A DNA stretch of 64,000 nt from Virgibacillus salexigens (lineage in GTDB: Bacteria; Bacillota; Bacilli; Bacillales; Amphibacillaceae). Location: assembly GCF_014905415.1 (NCBI RefSeq), contig NZ_BNEO01000002.1, positions 868,001 to 932,000 of the forward strand, in the 5' to 3' direction. The translations under genes and the position numbers were made by a program. Of this stretch, positions 40,564 through 48,055 are shown one piece after another (position 1 is the stretch's first letter; each line of letters begins with the position of its first letter). The notes under the pieces were generated by a model. That model worked only from the letters and a program-made list of their open reading frames with translations, was not told the origin of the DNA and did not search any database.

Positions 40564-40821
40564 TTATCCCCCCTTCATCCGATAAGCAAACGCACGTTTA
40601 ATCTTGCCTTTTCGTGATTGATGGAATAAAGCAAGAAACACTTCATCTGGATGCCTTCGAATCTTAAAAGCTATCTGCTCTACGTCCTTGCCATTGTTCC
40701 ATTGCTTAGTAATTTCTTTGATTTGATGCTTGGGAAAAGCAAGTTCTAAATCTTCCAGTACAAATTCGTAACCGCCTGTCTCTGGTAGGATAGGTACATT
40801 TGATAAGCTCGCTGTATTCAT
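40564..40821 (-). CDS. 85-residue phage protein
   Basis: MNTASLSNVPILPETGGYEF, then a middle KQWNNGKDVEQIAFKIRRHPDEVFLAL that resembles a small HTH-like domain of phage middle genes. It overlaps the 53-residue gene by 4 nt (ATGA) and precedes RusA by one base. Function unknown. Confidence 0.7.
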   Translation of the reverse strand: MNTASLSNVPILPETGGYEFVLEDLELAFPKHQIKEITKQWNNGKDVEQIAFKIRRHPDEVFLALFHQSRKGKIKRAFAYRMKGG

Positions 40822-40979
40822 GCCGACTCCCTCATTGATTGCTCCAATCTAGCTTTTAAGCGTTCCAAATCGCTATCATCCCGAACAAAGTTACAATGAC
40901 TGTCTGGGCATGGTCTAAATTCTAAAAAGTAGCCGTTATCTATACTTAGACCGCCTGTTCCGTTGCAGGTTTTACACAT
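40818..40979 (-). CDS. 53-residue CxxCxGxG-type zinc protein
   Basis: MCKTCNGTGGLSIDNGYFLE, FRPCPDSHCNFVRDDSDLER and a helical end. The CxxCxGxG motif recalls DnaJ zinc repeats, with a second Cys pair (PCPDSHC). The start lies in the end of the preceding DUF6011-like gene, overlapping by 34 nt. Confidence 0.65.
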   Translation of the reverse strand: MCKTCNGTGGLSIDNGYFLEFRPCPDSHCNFVRDDSDLERLKARLEQSMRESA

Positions 40980-41146
40980 GAATTATCCCCCTCTAAAACC
41001 TCGTCTATTGTTACCTGATTCTTTTCAAATTCTTCATCGGCAATTGCATTTAAATGCTTCTCATAACAAACAGGACCATAACCACGTTCAATGCTCTTTT
41101 TATCCTTTAGCTTTCTGCCACAAGTGGCGCATTCTGTGTGATTCAT
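40946..41146 (-). CDS. DUF6011-like small zinc protein
   Basis: 66 residues: MNHTECATCGRKLKDKKSIERGYGPVCYEKH. The CxxC...GxGPxC pattern is that of DUF6011 and related small phage proteins. Function unknown; it directly follows the DnaC-like gene with a 2-nt gap. Confidence 0.75.
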   Translation of the reverse strand: MNHTECATCGRKLKDKKSIERGYGPVCYEKHLNAIADEEFEKNQVTIDEVLEGDNSCVKPATEQAV

Positions 41147-41148
41147 GA

Positions 41149-41922
41149 TTAAAACTCCTTCCTGCGATAATCTCTACCGTTCATTTTGATTGGCTTTGTA
41201 TCTTCCATCATGCGAGAGAAATTACGTTCGCCTACCCATTCCGTTAACTGTTCGCTATTCAAGTTCGTTGTGAAGATCGTGGCTTTGCCAGATCGTTCAT
41301 CGAATATTTCAAAGAGTTTTGGTGTTGACCATGCCGTTTTATGTTCAGCGCCAATATCATCAATAACCAGTAAATCTACCCTGCTCATAATTCCTAATAA
41401 TTCATCTTCTGTCGGTCCACCATTGTTGTAAGTGTCTTTGATCTTTGTTAGTAGCTTCGGCACTGATATAAACACAGATGTATAACCTTTTTTCATCAAT
41501 TCTTTGGTTATCGATACAGATAAGTGACTTTTTCCAGTTCCATAACTTCCAGAAAATAATAGATTTTCTTTACCAGTAAAATTACTTACATAGTCCATTG
41601 CTTTCTGTTTTGCTTCTTGTAGTTGGTTAGTAGTAGGTTCGTAGTTTTCAAATGTAGCCTTTTGCAAAGGTCTATTTAACAAGCTATGGTTATTGAAGTA
41701 TTTCAGCATTTTTTGTGTTTTTAAGCGTTCAGCACGTTTCTTTTCTTGATCTGCCAATCGAATATCTTCGCATTTACATCCGACATTGACCCTTATCCAT
41801 TCGCCTTTATTTGGTCCGCCTGTTAGCTGCATTTCTTTTTGTTGCACTTCTCGACGGCAGGCATCGCATTCAAATGTTTTAATTAATCGTTCTTTAGGCT
41901 TTCTTACCTCGATCTGTTCCAT
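41149..41922 (-). CDS. DnaC/DnaI-like helicase loader
   Basis: 257 residues. The N-terminal region holds a CDACRREV and CKC Cys set (zinc-binding); the AAA part has LFSGSYGTGKSHLSVSI (Walker A), RVDLLVIDDIGAEHKTAW (Walker B) and FTTNLNSEQL. It loads the replicative helicase for phage DNA synthesis together with the DnaD-like protein 9 nt upstream. Confidence 0.92.
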   Translation of the reverse strand: MEQIEVRKPKERLIKTFECDACRREVQQKEMQLTGGPNKGEWIRVNVGCKCEDIRLADQEKKRAERLKTQKMLKYFNNHSLLNRPLQKATFENYEPTTNQLQEAKQKAMDYVSNFTGKENLLFSGSYGTGKSHLSVSITKELMKKGYTSVFISVPKLLTKIKDTYNNGGPTEDELLGIMSRVDLLVIDDIGAEHKTAWSTPKLFEIFDERSGKATIFTTNLNSEQLTEWVGERNFSRMMEDTKPIKMNGRDYRRKEF

Positions 41923-41931
41923 AGCTACCTC

Positions 41932-42720
41932 CTAAAATCCGTAATTATAGCCATTGTCCTCAGCTTCTTTTACTCTTTTTGGCTTAAATGGAATGGTGTT
42001 ATTTGTTTTCTTAGCCTTAAAGTCTGTTTCATATTTGCGAGCATCTTCTAATGTTTTTACGCCAGCTTCCTTCCAGTTCTTCAAAATACCTTCAACCATC
42101 TTCACGCCTTTAGCTTCTGCCTTAGCTGCAACTTTCATAGAAGCCATTAAAAGATCTTGTCCCCATTCATCAAACCATTGAGTAATTAACTCAGTGTTAT
42201 ATGGTGATTCGCTAACGCCTTTTTGTAAGTTCAATTGATAGAATTGAAAAACTTCCGCAAATTCCTGTTCGTTACTACTACTAAATAATTCTTTATCATT
42301 CTTTACATTCTTTACATTCTTGTTTATGTTCATTTGATGTTCATTTGATGTTCTTTTGTTGTTCAGTTGTTGTTCATTTTCTTGATAGTCAACCCATTTA
42401 GATATAGTGACAATGCTGTATTTGTTCGTTTTTTTGATGTTCAACATTTGCCACTTTTCGAGATTGTTCAGATACCGCCACCATGAAATCTCACTTTGCT
42501 TATGTTTCGGTTTCATTCCTTTATTTAATTCTTCAGTAAGCGATTTTCTGCCAGTAACAAATTGCCCAGGTTCAAGGGTGATGATTTGATTACCGACAAG
42601 AACTTCTCTTTCTTTATGCGTTGCTTTCATTAAGCAAAACATCCATAGTTTAAGGTAATTAGGATCATCCCAAACAGGACTATCCATCAGCTTTCTATAC
42701 AGTTTTATATATCCTTGCAA
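41932..42720 (-). CDS. phage replisome organiser, DnaD-like
   Basis: 262 residues: N-terminal winged helix (MQGYIKLYRKLMDSPVWDDP to VTGRKSLTEELNKG), an Asn/Lys-rich linker with short repeats around residues 120-140 (from TTGATGTTC-type DNA repeats), then the DnaD domain (FQFYQLNLQKGVSESPYNTEL, GVKMVEGILKNWKEAGVKT with the YxxxILxxW motif). It starts phage replication; the Asn-rich linker DNA may itself be the origin. Confidence 0.88.
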   Translation of the reverse strand: MQGYIKLYRKLMDSPVWDDPNYLKLWMFCLMKATHKEREVLVGNQIITLEPGQFVTGRKSLTEELNKGMKPKHKQSEISWWRYLNNLEKWQMLNIKKTNKYSIVTISKWVDYQENEQQLNNKRTSNEHQMNINKNVKNVKNDKELFSSSNEQEFAEVFQFYQLNLQKGVSESPYNTELITQWFDEWGQDLLMASMKVAAKAEAKGVKMVEGILKNWKEAGVKTLEDARKYETDFKAKKTNNTIPFKPKRVKEAEDNGYNYGF

Positions 42721-42740
42721 AACACCACCCCCGACCTGTA

Positions 42741-42908
42741 TTACCTATTAATCTCACAAACTGCAAACCTACCTGTTACTTTCAAGACTGTATAACCTGG
42801 ATAACGTTGCATATAATCTAATACCAGACGTTTGATCTCTTCTTTATCTTGCGCCTGCTCGAATATCCAAGCAGGCAGCAAGACTTTTGTTTGATTACTC
42901 CCTATCAT
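42741..42908 (-). CDS. 55-residue phage protein
   Basis: MIGSNQTKVLLPAWIFEQAQ, then DYMQRYPGYTVLKVTGRFAVCEINR. ATG 42908 overlaps the stop of the HNH gene (ATGA). Similar small proteins precede replication genes in other Bacillus prophages; function unknown. Confidence 0.65.
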   Translation of the reverse strand: MIGSNQTKVLLPAWIFEQAQDKEEIKRLVLDYMQRYPGYTVLKVTGRFAVCEINR

Positions 42909-43456
42909 GATGTTCTTTCCTTTAAATTCTGAGTAACAGAACGCCACGAAATTCCTAACTTGATGTCTGATATTGTTCTCTTTTTAACACCATATTCTCT
43001 TGCTAAAGTAACACCACGTTCTCCTCTCATAAGCCTTTCGTGAATATCAACTACCTGTTTAACTGTTAATTTAGCTTGATGATGCCCTTCGCCTATACAA
43101 CTGTTTAGATTAGTTACATAAGCGTGTTTATTATTTTCTTCTCTTGTAACCCATTCGAGATTATTAACTTTATTGTTTAATTTATTTCCGTTTATATGAT
43201 TAACCTCATATTTGTTCTCAGTATTTGGAATAAACATAAAAGCCACCAATCGATGCACTCTCATCTTTTTACTTTCTCTATTTCTGTATAGACTCACATA
43301 TAAATAACCTTGTTTCGACTTAGCTGGTTTCAATAGTTTTCCACGCCTTTTATTACCACCGAATATTTCTCTATCTAACGAACGAACACGACCGAGATTA
43401 GAAACCTCATAACCTGCATAACCATCAATTTGTTTCCAAATCTCATTTCTATACAA
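42905..43456 (-). CDS. NUMOD4/HNH homing-type endonuclease
   Basis: 183 residues. NUMOD4 motif EIWKQIDGYAGYEVSNLGRVRS, a basic middle with KQGYLYVSLYR, HNH core RVHRLVAFMFIPNTENKYEVNHINGNKLNNKVNNLEWVTREEN, and a C-terminal HTH (GVTLAREYGVKKRTISDI). Such free-standing enzymes move themselves into phage genes. It sits between recT and the replication genes with a single-base gap to recT, so it is probably selfish or regulatory. Confidence 0.92.
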   Translation of the reverse strand: MYRNEIWKQIDGYAGYEVSNLGRVRSLDREIFGGNKRRGKLLKPAKSKQGYLYVSLYRNRESKKMRVHRLVAFMFIPNTENKYEVNHINGNKLNNKVNNLEWVTREENNKHAYVTNLNSCIGEGHHQAKLTVKQVVDIHERLMRGERGVTLAREYGVKKRTISDIKLGISWRSVTQNLKERTS

Positions 43457-44257
43457 TCAGTTCCCCTCCCCAAAATCTATCTCTTGTTCATCGTTAATCT
43501 CTGAAAAATCAGCATCTATAATGTCCTGTTCATCAAATTCGTTAGCTTTTTCGATAGGATCTTTATTGTCCTCTACAATGCCTTTCTGCATATCAATAGA
43601 GAGGATACCCCATTTATTCAACATGTTCCTAATAACCGTTTTCTTTGCCATGGCATCCCTATCTTTCTTCCAACCAAAATCTGACTTACTAAACCTTTTC
43701 TTATGTTTTTCTATTTCTTCTTTAGACCAATAAACCGTCTTTCTAAAGCCATTGATCAATTCAAAATATCCTGTGTAGCCAATTACCTTGTCCGATTGTT
43801 TCTGTTCAAAATCAAGCTCCATTTCTTCTGTTAAACGGTTAAATGACTGTAACTCTCCCTCATAAACCTCGATCACGTTAATATTCCGATATTGCCCTGT
43901 TCTAAGTGCTAATTGAATGTAACCTTTATAACCTAGTTGAAATTGTGCTTTTCCGCCGTATGGAACAATCCAGGCATAACCTAAGTTTTTATCGATGGGA
44001 AGGTCTAACGTTGCCGCAACTAGCGCACTTGTAACAACGGTCATTGGTTCTGCTTTTTGCAAATATGAGTCGTTTGAATATAGGTTTAATAATGATGACA
44101 TGAATTGTGGTGCTTTCTTATCAAGCACTTCATCAAATTTCTTTCTCATTGTTGGTGTGCTTAGTAATTGTTTCAGTCCTAAATTATTAGGATTGACCTG
44201 ATTACTCCCTTGAGTTTTATTAGCGATCTGATTCTTAACTGAGTCATTTGTAGCCAT
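43457..44257 (-). CDS. recT: RecT-family single-strand annealing protein
   Basis: 266 residues. AFDLPIDKNLGYAWIVPYGGKAQFQLGYKGYIQLALRTGQY-type core (here TLDLPIDKNLGYAWIVPY) and SDFGWKKDRDAMAKKTVIRNML are diagnostic. It works with the YaqJ-type exonuclease encoded upstream, like YqaJ-YqaK of the B. subtilis skin element. The acidic tail is usual. Confidence 0.95.
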   Translation of the reverse strand: MATNDSVKNQIANKTQGSNQVNPNNLGLKQLLSTPTMRKKFDEVLDKKAPQFMSSLLNLYSNDSYLQKAEPMTVVTSALVAATLDLPIDKNLGYAWIVPYGGKAQFQLGYKGYIQLALRTGQYRNINVIEVYEGELQSFNRLTEEMELDFEQKQSDKVIGYTGYFELINGFRKTVYWSKEEIEKHKKRFSKSDFGWKKDRDAMAKKTVIRNMLNKWGILSIDMQKGIVEDNKDPIEKANEFDEQDIIDADFSEINDEQEIDFGEGN

Positions 44258-44436
44258 TATTCATTCACCTTTCTTTTAGCAGTAATATGAGTTTCGATTG
44301 AACCGAAGTCACCTTCATAATTCTTGCCTTCAGAACTAGGACGATTAAAAATTTTAATTGCGTGTTCAGCGTTGTAAGCTGTGATTTCAAACTCCTTGAT
44401 TATTTCTTTCACTTCTCTCACAACGAATTTAGGCAT
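44257..44436 (-). CDS. small phage protein between YqaJ and RecT
   Basis: 59 residues: MPKFVVREVKEIIKEFEITA, YNAEHAIKIFNRPSSEGKNY. ATG 44436 has AAGGAG upstream. It sits in the recombination operon, touching RecT by one base. Unknown function. Confidence 0.65.
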   Translation of the reverse strand: MPKFVVREVKEIIKEFEITAYNAEHAIKIFNRPSSEGKNYEGDFGSIETHITAKRKVNE

Positions 44437-44437
44437 A

Positions 44438-45370
44438 TTATCCAATCTCCTTCACGTTAAATTTACGGTATGTGGTGGTCTTTAAAACTGAGTTATAAAC
44501 ATCAGGGTATTTACTCTTTAGAAGCTTGCTGTCGACCCTGTTTTGTTTTACTGGCTTCCAATCCACTTGATAATTCTTTACAAAACCTGTTTCTGCATCT
44601 TCAAGCTCTTTTTTGATCTGATTTTCCGTTTGTTTTTGCAGTTCTTGTAATTGATTGATATTGGCTTTCAATTCCAATAAGTTGTCCAACTTTTCTTTAT
44701 AGTCAAAGCCAAGATCAATGGTTTTTCCTTCTTCTGTTTTGGCATAACGTTCTTTAAGAAACTTCTCAGCAGCGCTTGAACCGTCTAGAGATGGCGGATT
44801 ATTCCCTAGTACATGGTGATTCCAGAAGTGAACCTCAGCATCGATTATCATTTGAATCAATTCTTCATCACGTTCAATTTCTTTCCAGACAAACTTTTGA
44901 CCGCCAATTAATACAGCGATATATGCCTTTTCGTAATCTGTAACGCCTAGATAATGCTGTACTTGTACCAAATAAGCTTCTGGAATTTCTTCACTATCCC
45001 AGTCTTTAGCTAGAAACATACTGGCTGTTTTACACTCAAGAAGCGCATTTTCACCAACGACCTTCCGATCAATGTTTGCCATAATAAAAGGATGTTCTGG
45101 ATGCTGTAACATGAAGTTATTTTTACGCACCCTCTTGCTTGACCGGATTTCAAATTCTTTAGCGACCATATCTTCTAGCAAGCTTCCAAAGTAAGCAGCT
45201 TCCCCTGCTGTATCTTCTATATTGGTTTGACCTGTTTTCTCTAGCCATAATTCGAAAGGTGTACGGTATTTGTTTAATCCAAGGATGATGGAAGCATCGC
45301 TTCCACCAATCCCTTTTGTACGTTCTTGCAGCCATTCTTGATGGCTCATTTCTACTGTGCTTTTAGCCAT
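44438..45370 (-). CDS. YqaJ-type phage exonuclease
   Basis: 310 residues from ATG 45370. MSHQEWLQERTKGIGGSDASIILGLNKYRTPFELW is the YqaJ start; AAYFGSLLEDMVAKEF, PFIMANIDRKV and ALLECKTASM hold the Glu/Asp/ExK catalytic set, and QVQHYLGVTDYEKAYIAVLIGG follows. It resects double strands to feed RecT. A C-terminal coiled coil (LLELKANINQLQELQKQTEN) is present. Confidence 0.93.
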   Translation of the reverse strand: MAKSTVEMSHQEWLQERTKGIGGSDASIILGLNKYRTPFELWLEKTGQTNIEDTAGEAAYFGSLLEDMVAKEFEIRSSKRVRKNNFMLQHPEHPFIMANIDRKVVGENALLECKTASMFLAKDWDSEEIPEAYLVQVQHYLGVTDYEKAYIAVLIGGQKFVWKEIERDEELIQMIIDAEVHFWNHHVLGNNPPSLDGSSAAEKFLKERYAKTEEGKTIDLGFDYKEKLDNLLELKANINQLQELQKQTENQIKKELEDAETGFVKNYQVDWKPVKQNRVDSKLLKSKYPDVYNSVLKTTTYRKFNVKEIG

Positions 45371-45384
45371 TGTTAACACACTCC

Positions 45385-45489
45385 TTAATGAACTAATTTA
45401 TTTATTTTCGTACCGCAAATCTTGCAGTAATTCACATCTATACGATGTTCAGTGTTCTTACAAACCGGGCATTGATAATTCAAAGTCAT
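45385..45489 (-). CDS. 34-residue zinc-ribbon protein
   Basis: MTLNYQCPVCKNTEHRIDVN, YCKICGTKINKLVH: two CxxC pairs. GGGAGG precedes the ATG. Very small zinc proteins like this are usual in phage early regions. Function unknown. Confidence 0.65.
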   Translation of the reverse strand: MTLNYQCPVCKNTEHRIDVNYCKICGTKINKLVH

Positions 45490-45583
45490 TCCTCCCTTGC
45501 CCTTATCTAGCTAGTGAAGTATAATAAGGGGAATCGCTATATTTCTACATCAATTATTGAACCCATTCCCAGTGGGTTCTTTT

Positions 45584-45799
45584 TTATTGTGCTTCTTCAT
45601 ACGTTGCGCCCAACAATTCTAATACTTCTTTCGATTCTTCACTTAATGAATCGACCAAGAAAAACTGATCTTCTAAAACTAAAATGTCATCTTCAGGAAA
45701 CACATCATTCCCAAGAGCATCCACAGTGTACTCATTTCTTAAATGATTCATTACTGGATAACCAGTATCCATGATTCTTGCGATCAAAGGATGTTCCAT
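45584..45799 (-). CDS. YqaI-like small phage protein
   Basis: 71 residues: MEHPLIARIMDTGYPVMNH, DALGNDVFPEDDILVLEDQFFLVD. The plan (HP..A......G.P, then D.LG....ED..LV.....L) recalls YqaI of the skin element, which also stands before yqaJ. Function unknown. GGAGGG precedes the ATG 45799. Confidence 0.65.
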   Translation of the reverse strand: MEHPLIARIMDTGYPVMNHLRNEYTVDALGNDVFPEDDILVLEDQFFLVDSLSEESKEVLELLGATYEEAQ

Positions 45800-45809
45800 C
45801 TTATCCCTC

Positions 45810-45896
45810 CTAACTTGTAATAAGTGTGTATTCAAGAAACACAATCATTCCAATGAAACCAACCCATATCTTGATCATATGGAATTTTTCATCCAT
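45810..45896 (-). CDS. 28-residue membrane peptide
   Basis: MDEKFHMIKIWVGFIGMIVF, LEYTLITS: one hydrophobic helix. GAGGGACAGG lies upstream. Possible small toxin-like or regulatory peptide; weak support. Confidence 0.4.
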   Translation of the reverse strand: MDEKFHMIKIWVGFIGMIVFLEYTLITS

Positions 45897-45948
45897 AGAG
45901 CCTGTCCCTCACTTCTTCAATATTGGTATCACTTTCAGCAAGAGTTTT

Positions 45949-46164
45949 TTAAGTTGCATCCCATTCATCTTTGTTATATTTCTTGTTACTCATATCTACT
46001 AAGTAATCAATTGAGTTTAGTAGTTTAGTAGAATGGATACGCGCTTGTTCCAGATCATCATCCAATAAATTTAATGCTGTTTCATTGAGTAATCCCAACA
46101 CTCGAAAATATTCTTCGCCGGCTTTTGAAGCTTCCTCTGGTAGGGAATGTTTTTCTAAATTCAT
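45949..46164 (-). CDS. 71-residue helical phage protein
   Basis: MNLEKHSLPEEASKAGEEYF, RVLGLLNETALNLLDDDLEQ, with acidic helices. It follows the excisionase-like gene with one-base contact. Unknown. Confidence 0.65.
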   Translation of the reverse strand: MNLEKHSLPEEASKAGEEYFRVLGLLNETALNLLDDDLEQARIHSTKLLNSIDYLVDMSNKKYNKDEWDAT

Positions 46165-46373
46165 CAGCCTACCCCCAATTCTTTAACATTTTCTAAGTCT
46201 GAAAAGTCCTTACCAGCATTACGCTTTAGGAAATCTTCTAATTCGAAAGAGGATATTTTCATACTACCGAGCTTTAAGCCTTGTAGATGTCCATACTTGA
46301 TGAGATCATAGACCTTGTTTCTGTTTACTCCCAAAACCTTTCCGACTTCAGCTACTGTATAGAGTTGCATCAT
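46164..46373 (-). CDS. excisionase-like HTH_17 protein
   Basis: 69 residues: MMQLYTVAEVGKVLGVNRNKVYDLIKYGHLQGLKLGSMKISSFELEDFLKR is a MerR-like HTH_17 domain as in Xis and Tn916-type excisionases. It may guide excision with the integrase, or act as a regulator. It overlaps the antirepressor gene by 4 nt. Confidence 0.8.
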   Translation of the reverse strand: MMQLYTVAEVGKVLGVNRNKVYDLIKYGHLQGLKLGSMKISSFELEDFLKRNAGKDFSDLENVKELGVG

Positions 46374-47185
46374 GAAGCTTCAACCTCCACATCGTTTTTT
46401 ATAGCCAATTCTTTTACTACAGCTATATAAATTTCTGTTAATCTAGCATCATCAGCAATAACATCCATTTTGTTTGTTTTGTCGATTCTTGATTTTGCTG
46501 CTCCCTCGAGAGCCATTTTTCTTCGTTTGTTAATAAGTCTTACAGACAGTTGACATTTCGCTCTATCCTCTAATAATTGATAACTTTCATTACGAACATC
46601 TTGATATGCTTCAAATCCCCCTCGAAAATTAGCAATTTTATTGATAATGGCATTAATTTTTTTACGCCATTCCGTTGGATTTAAAGCTAAAATGTTACTT
46701 ACGTTGTCTACTTTGTCATTTGTGGCTTTAATCTCTTCTGATAGTTGATGTGTGGCTAGTTCCGTTTTAGCAATTGCTTTGAATAGTCCATCAAACATTT
46801 GTAATTCAGGACTTAATTGTGATGTATCAAAAATTTTCTCCTTCGCTTTAAAGTAGTATTTAACTAATTGACGTTGAACCGACCACGCTAGCTCATCTTG
46901 AAATGATTTTACTAACATCAGGTATCCTGACTCAGTAATAAGAGTTAAACCTCTGTTAGGAATTTCTAAAGTACGAATTTCGTCCTTTTGAATAGGTGTA
47001 ACAATGAAATAATCTTCACCTTCTACAAAGTGCCTTTTATTACTCGTAAAATTCCTTTTGGCAGTTCCGCTTGAACGTTTGTGTAACTCATCAATCTCAG
47101 CTAATGTAACTACTCGTTGTCCTTTATATTCCTTTACTTGGATCTCTTTTGCCTGATCATTAATAACAATACTTAACTTATTCAC
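46370..47185 (-). CDS. antirepressor with ORF6N and ORF6C domains
   Basis: 271 residues from GTG 47185 behind AGGAGG. ORF6N: GQRVVTLAEIDELHKRSSGTAKRNFTSNK to GLTLITESGYLMLVKSF (residues 18-110); ORF6C: ALNPTEWRKKINAIINKIA to AIKNDVEVE (residues 155-271). Such proteins counter the phage repressor, often on SOS. It is the first large gene of the early operon. Confidence 0.93.
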   Translation of the reverse strand: MNKLSIVINDQAKEIQVKEYKGQRVVTLAEIDELHKRSSGTAKRNFTSNKRHFVEGEDYFIVTPIQKDEIRTLEIPNRGLTLITESGYLMLVKSFQDELAWSVQRQLVKYYFKAKEKIFDTSQLSPELQMFDGLFKAIAKTELATHQLSEEIKATNDKVDNVSNILALNPTEWRKKINAIINKIANFRGGFEAYQDVRNESYQLLEDRAKCQLSVRLINKRRKMALEGAAKSRIDKTNKMDVIADDARLTEIYIAVVKELAIKNDVEVEAS

Positions 47186-47195
47186 ACTAGACCTC

Positions 47196-47312
47196 CTAAT
47201 TAACTACGTATAATTTCGGTAGTATTTCACCATTCCGTTTTTCATAGACGGTTACTCCGTGATCGATTGCACATTCTTCCATAATCGACCTTCCAGTTCT
47301 GCGCTCGTACAA
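47196..47312 (-). CDS. 38-residue phage peptide (weak)
   Basis: From TTG 47312: LYERRTGRSIMEECAIDHGV, TVYEKRNGEILPKLYVVN. The end is in good phage style but the start codon is uncertain; it begins 10 nt after the stop of the gene upstream. It might be the remnant of a longer protein. Confidence 0.35.
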   Translation of the reverse strand: MYERRTGRSIMEECAIDHGVTVYEKRNGEILPKLYVVN

Positions 47313-47321
47313 TTCATTGGT

Positions 47322-47510
47322 TCAATTCATTAATGCTAGACCTAAACACTGCATATACTTGTTTTCATAACAGTGCTTCATTAATAAATGCTGAAAGCTT
47401 TCTTTTGTAAAATGCGTATCCATTCCTGCTATTTGTTCTAGATTTGAGTAAAAATTCCAAATTCCATCATCTTCATATCTTTTAAAAGAGGAAACACTGA
47501 GAAAATTCAT
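47322..47510 (-). CDS. 62-residue phage protein
   Basis: MNFLSVSSFKRYEDDGIWNFY, then SNLEQIAGMDTHFTKESFQH. AAGGGAG lies upstream of the ATG. It overlaps the previous small ORF. No known domain. Confidence 0.55.
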   Translation of the reverse strand: MNFLSVSSFKRYEDDGIWNFYSNLEQIAGMDTHFTKESFQHLLMKHCYENKYMQCLGLALMN

Positions 47511-47628
47511 TAATAGATCTCCCTTCCATCAATTGCGATAGTGCGTTAAAGTAATTAAAAAGTTCGACTGGAGATTCTTTAGGGTCAAAACCAGTATTTT
47601 TGATAAGACGTCCTAGTTGAATCGTCAT
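47482..47628 (-). CDS. 48-residue early phage protein, start unclear
   Basis: MTIQLGRLIKNTGFDPKESP, VELFNYFNALSQLMEGRSIN. The good ribosome site AAAGGAGG at about 47661-47668 serves an ATG that ends after 10 codons (MNQQQLILTT), while the phage-like frame upstream reads NESTTANPYN without an ATG. A 4-nt loss of a repeated ATGA would explain this; the gene may be frameshifted at its start. Confidence 0.45.
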   Translation of the reverse strand: MTIQLGRLIKNTGFDPKESPVELFNYFNALSQLMEGRSINEFSQCFLF

Positions 47629-47677
47629 GTTGTAAGGATTAGCTGTTGTTGATTCATTTTTGTTCCTCCTTTAACTA

Positions 47678-47908
47678 TTAACTAGATTTTAATTCTATTT
47701 TATCTCCAAAAAAAATACAATCTACAGGAAAGTTATAAACTTTTTCTATACGCTTTTGTTGGTTAGGGGTCAAATCACCGGGATTCTTTTCCCATTTAAC
47801 CAAAGTTGAGTGAGAAATGCCTAGATTTTCACTAGCTTGCATAATAGTGAAACCCGCATTTACTCTAGCTGCCTTTAAAGTAATTTGTGGAGTTCTTAGT
47901 TGAATCAT
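47678..47908 (-). CDS. Cro-like XRE regulator
   Basis: 76 residues: TLKAARVNAGFTIMQASENLGISHSTLVKWEKNPGDLTPNQQKRIEKVYN is an HTH_3 domain with a helical tail PVDCIFFGD. It is divergent from the repressor gene, the usual cro/cI arrangement. The palindrome TAGATTTTAATTCTA lies over its last codons. Confidence 0.88.
   Translation of the reverse strand: MIQLRTPQITLKAARVNAGFTIMQASENLGISHSTLVKWEKNPGDLTPNQQKRIEKVYNFPVDCIFFGDKIELKSS
47683..47697. promoter_or_regulatory. candidate third operator within the cro gene end
   Basis: TAGATTTTAATTCTA differs by two bases from the perfect palindrome TAGAATTAAATTCTA of the cro-cI intergenic region. It lies in the last codons of the Cro-like gene, ahead of the early operon. 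Confidence 0.45.
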
Positions 47909-47940
47909 TTTATCTTACCTCCTTTCACCCAACACCTTAC

Positions 47941-47984
47941 TAGAATTAAATTCTATAGTCAATATATTTTAGAAATTAATTCTT
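47941..47984. promoter_or_regulatory. operator pair between cro and repressor genes
   Basis: TAGAATTAAATTCTA (47941-47955) is a perfect 15-nt palindrome; TTAGAAATTAATTCTTG (47969-47985) is a near copy. Centres are about 29 nt apart. They probably bind the repressor and the Cro-like protein. Confidence 0.65.
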
Positions 47985-47999
47985 GTTTTTTAAAAGAAC

Positions 48000-48030
48000 T
48001 TTACAAAAAAATAGAAAAATATGCTACAAT
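48000..48030 (+). promoter_or_regulatory. likely promoter of the repressor gene
   Basis: TTTACA (48000-48005) and TACAAT (48025-48030) with a 19-nt spacer. They lie just after the operator pair and 26 nt before the start codon. Confidence 0.5.
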
Positions 48031-48055
48031 AAAATTAAAAATGGAGGGAAGTGCA

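Noticed and set aside
42300-42380. Short tandem repeats (TTCATTTGATG type) in the DnaD-like gene.
   Set aside because: They encode the Asn/Lys linker; phage origins often lie there, but I see no clear iteron set, so I do not call an origin.
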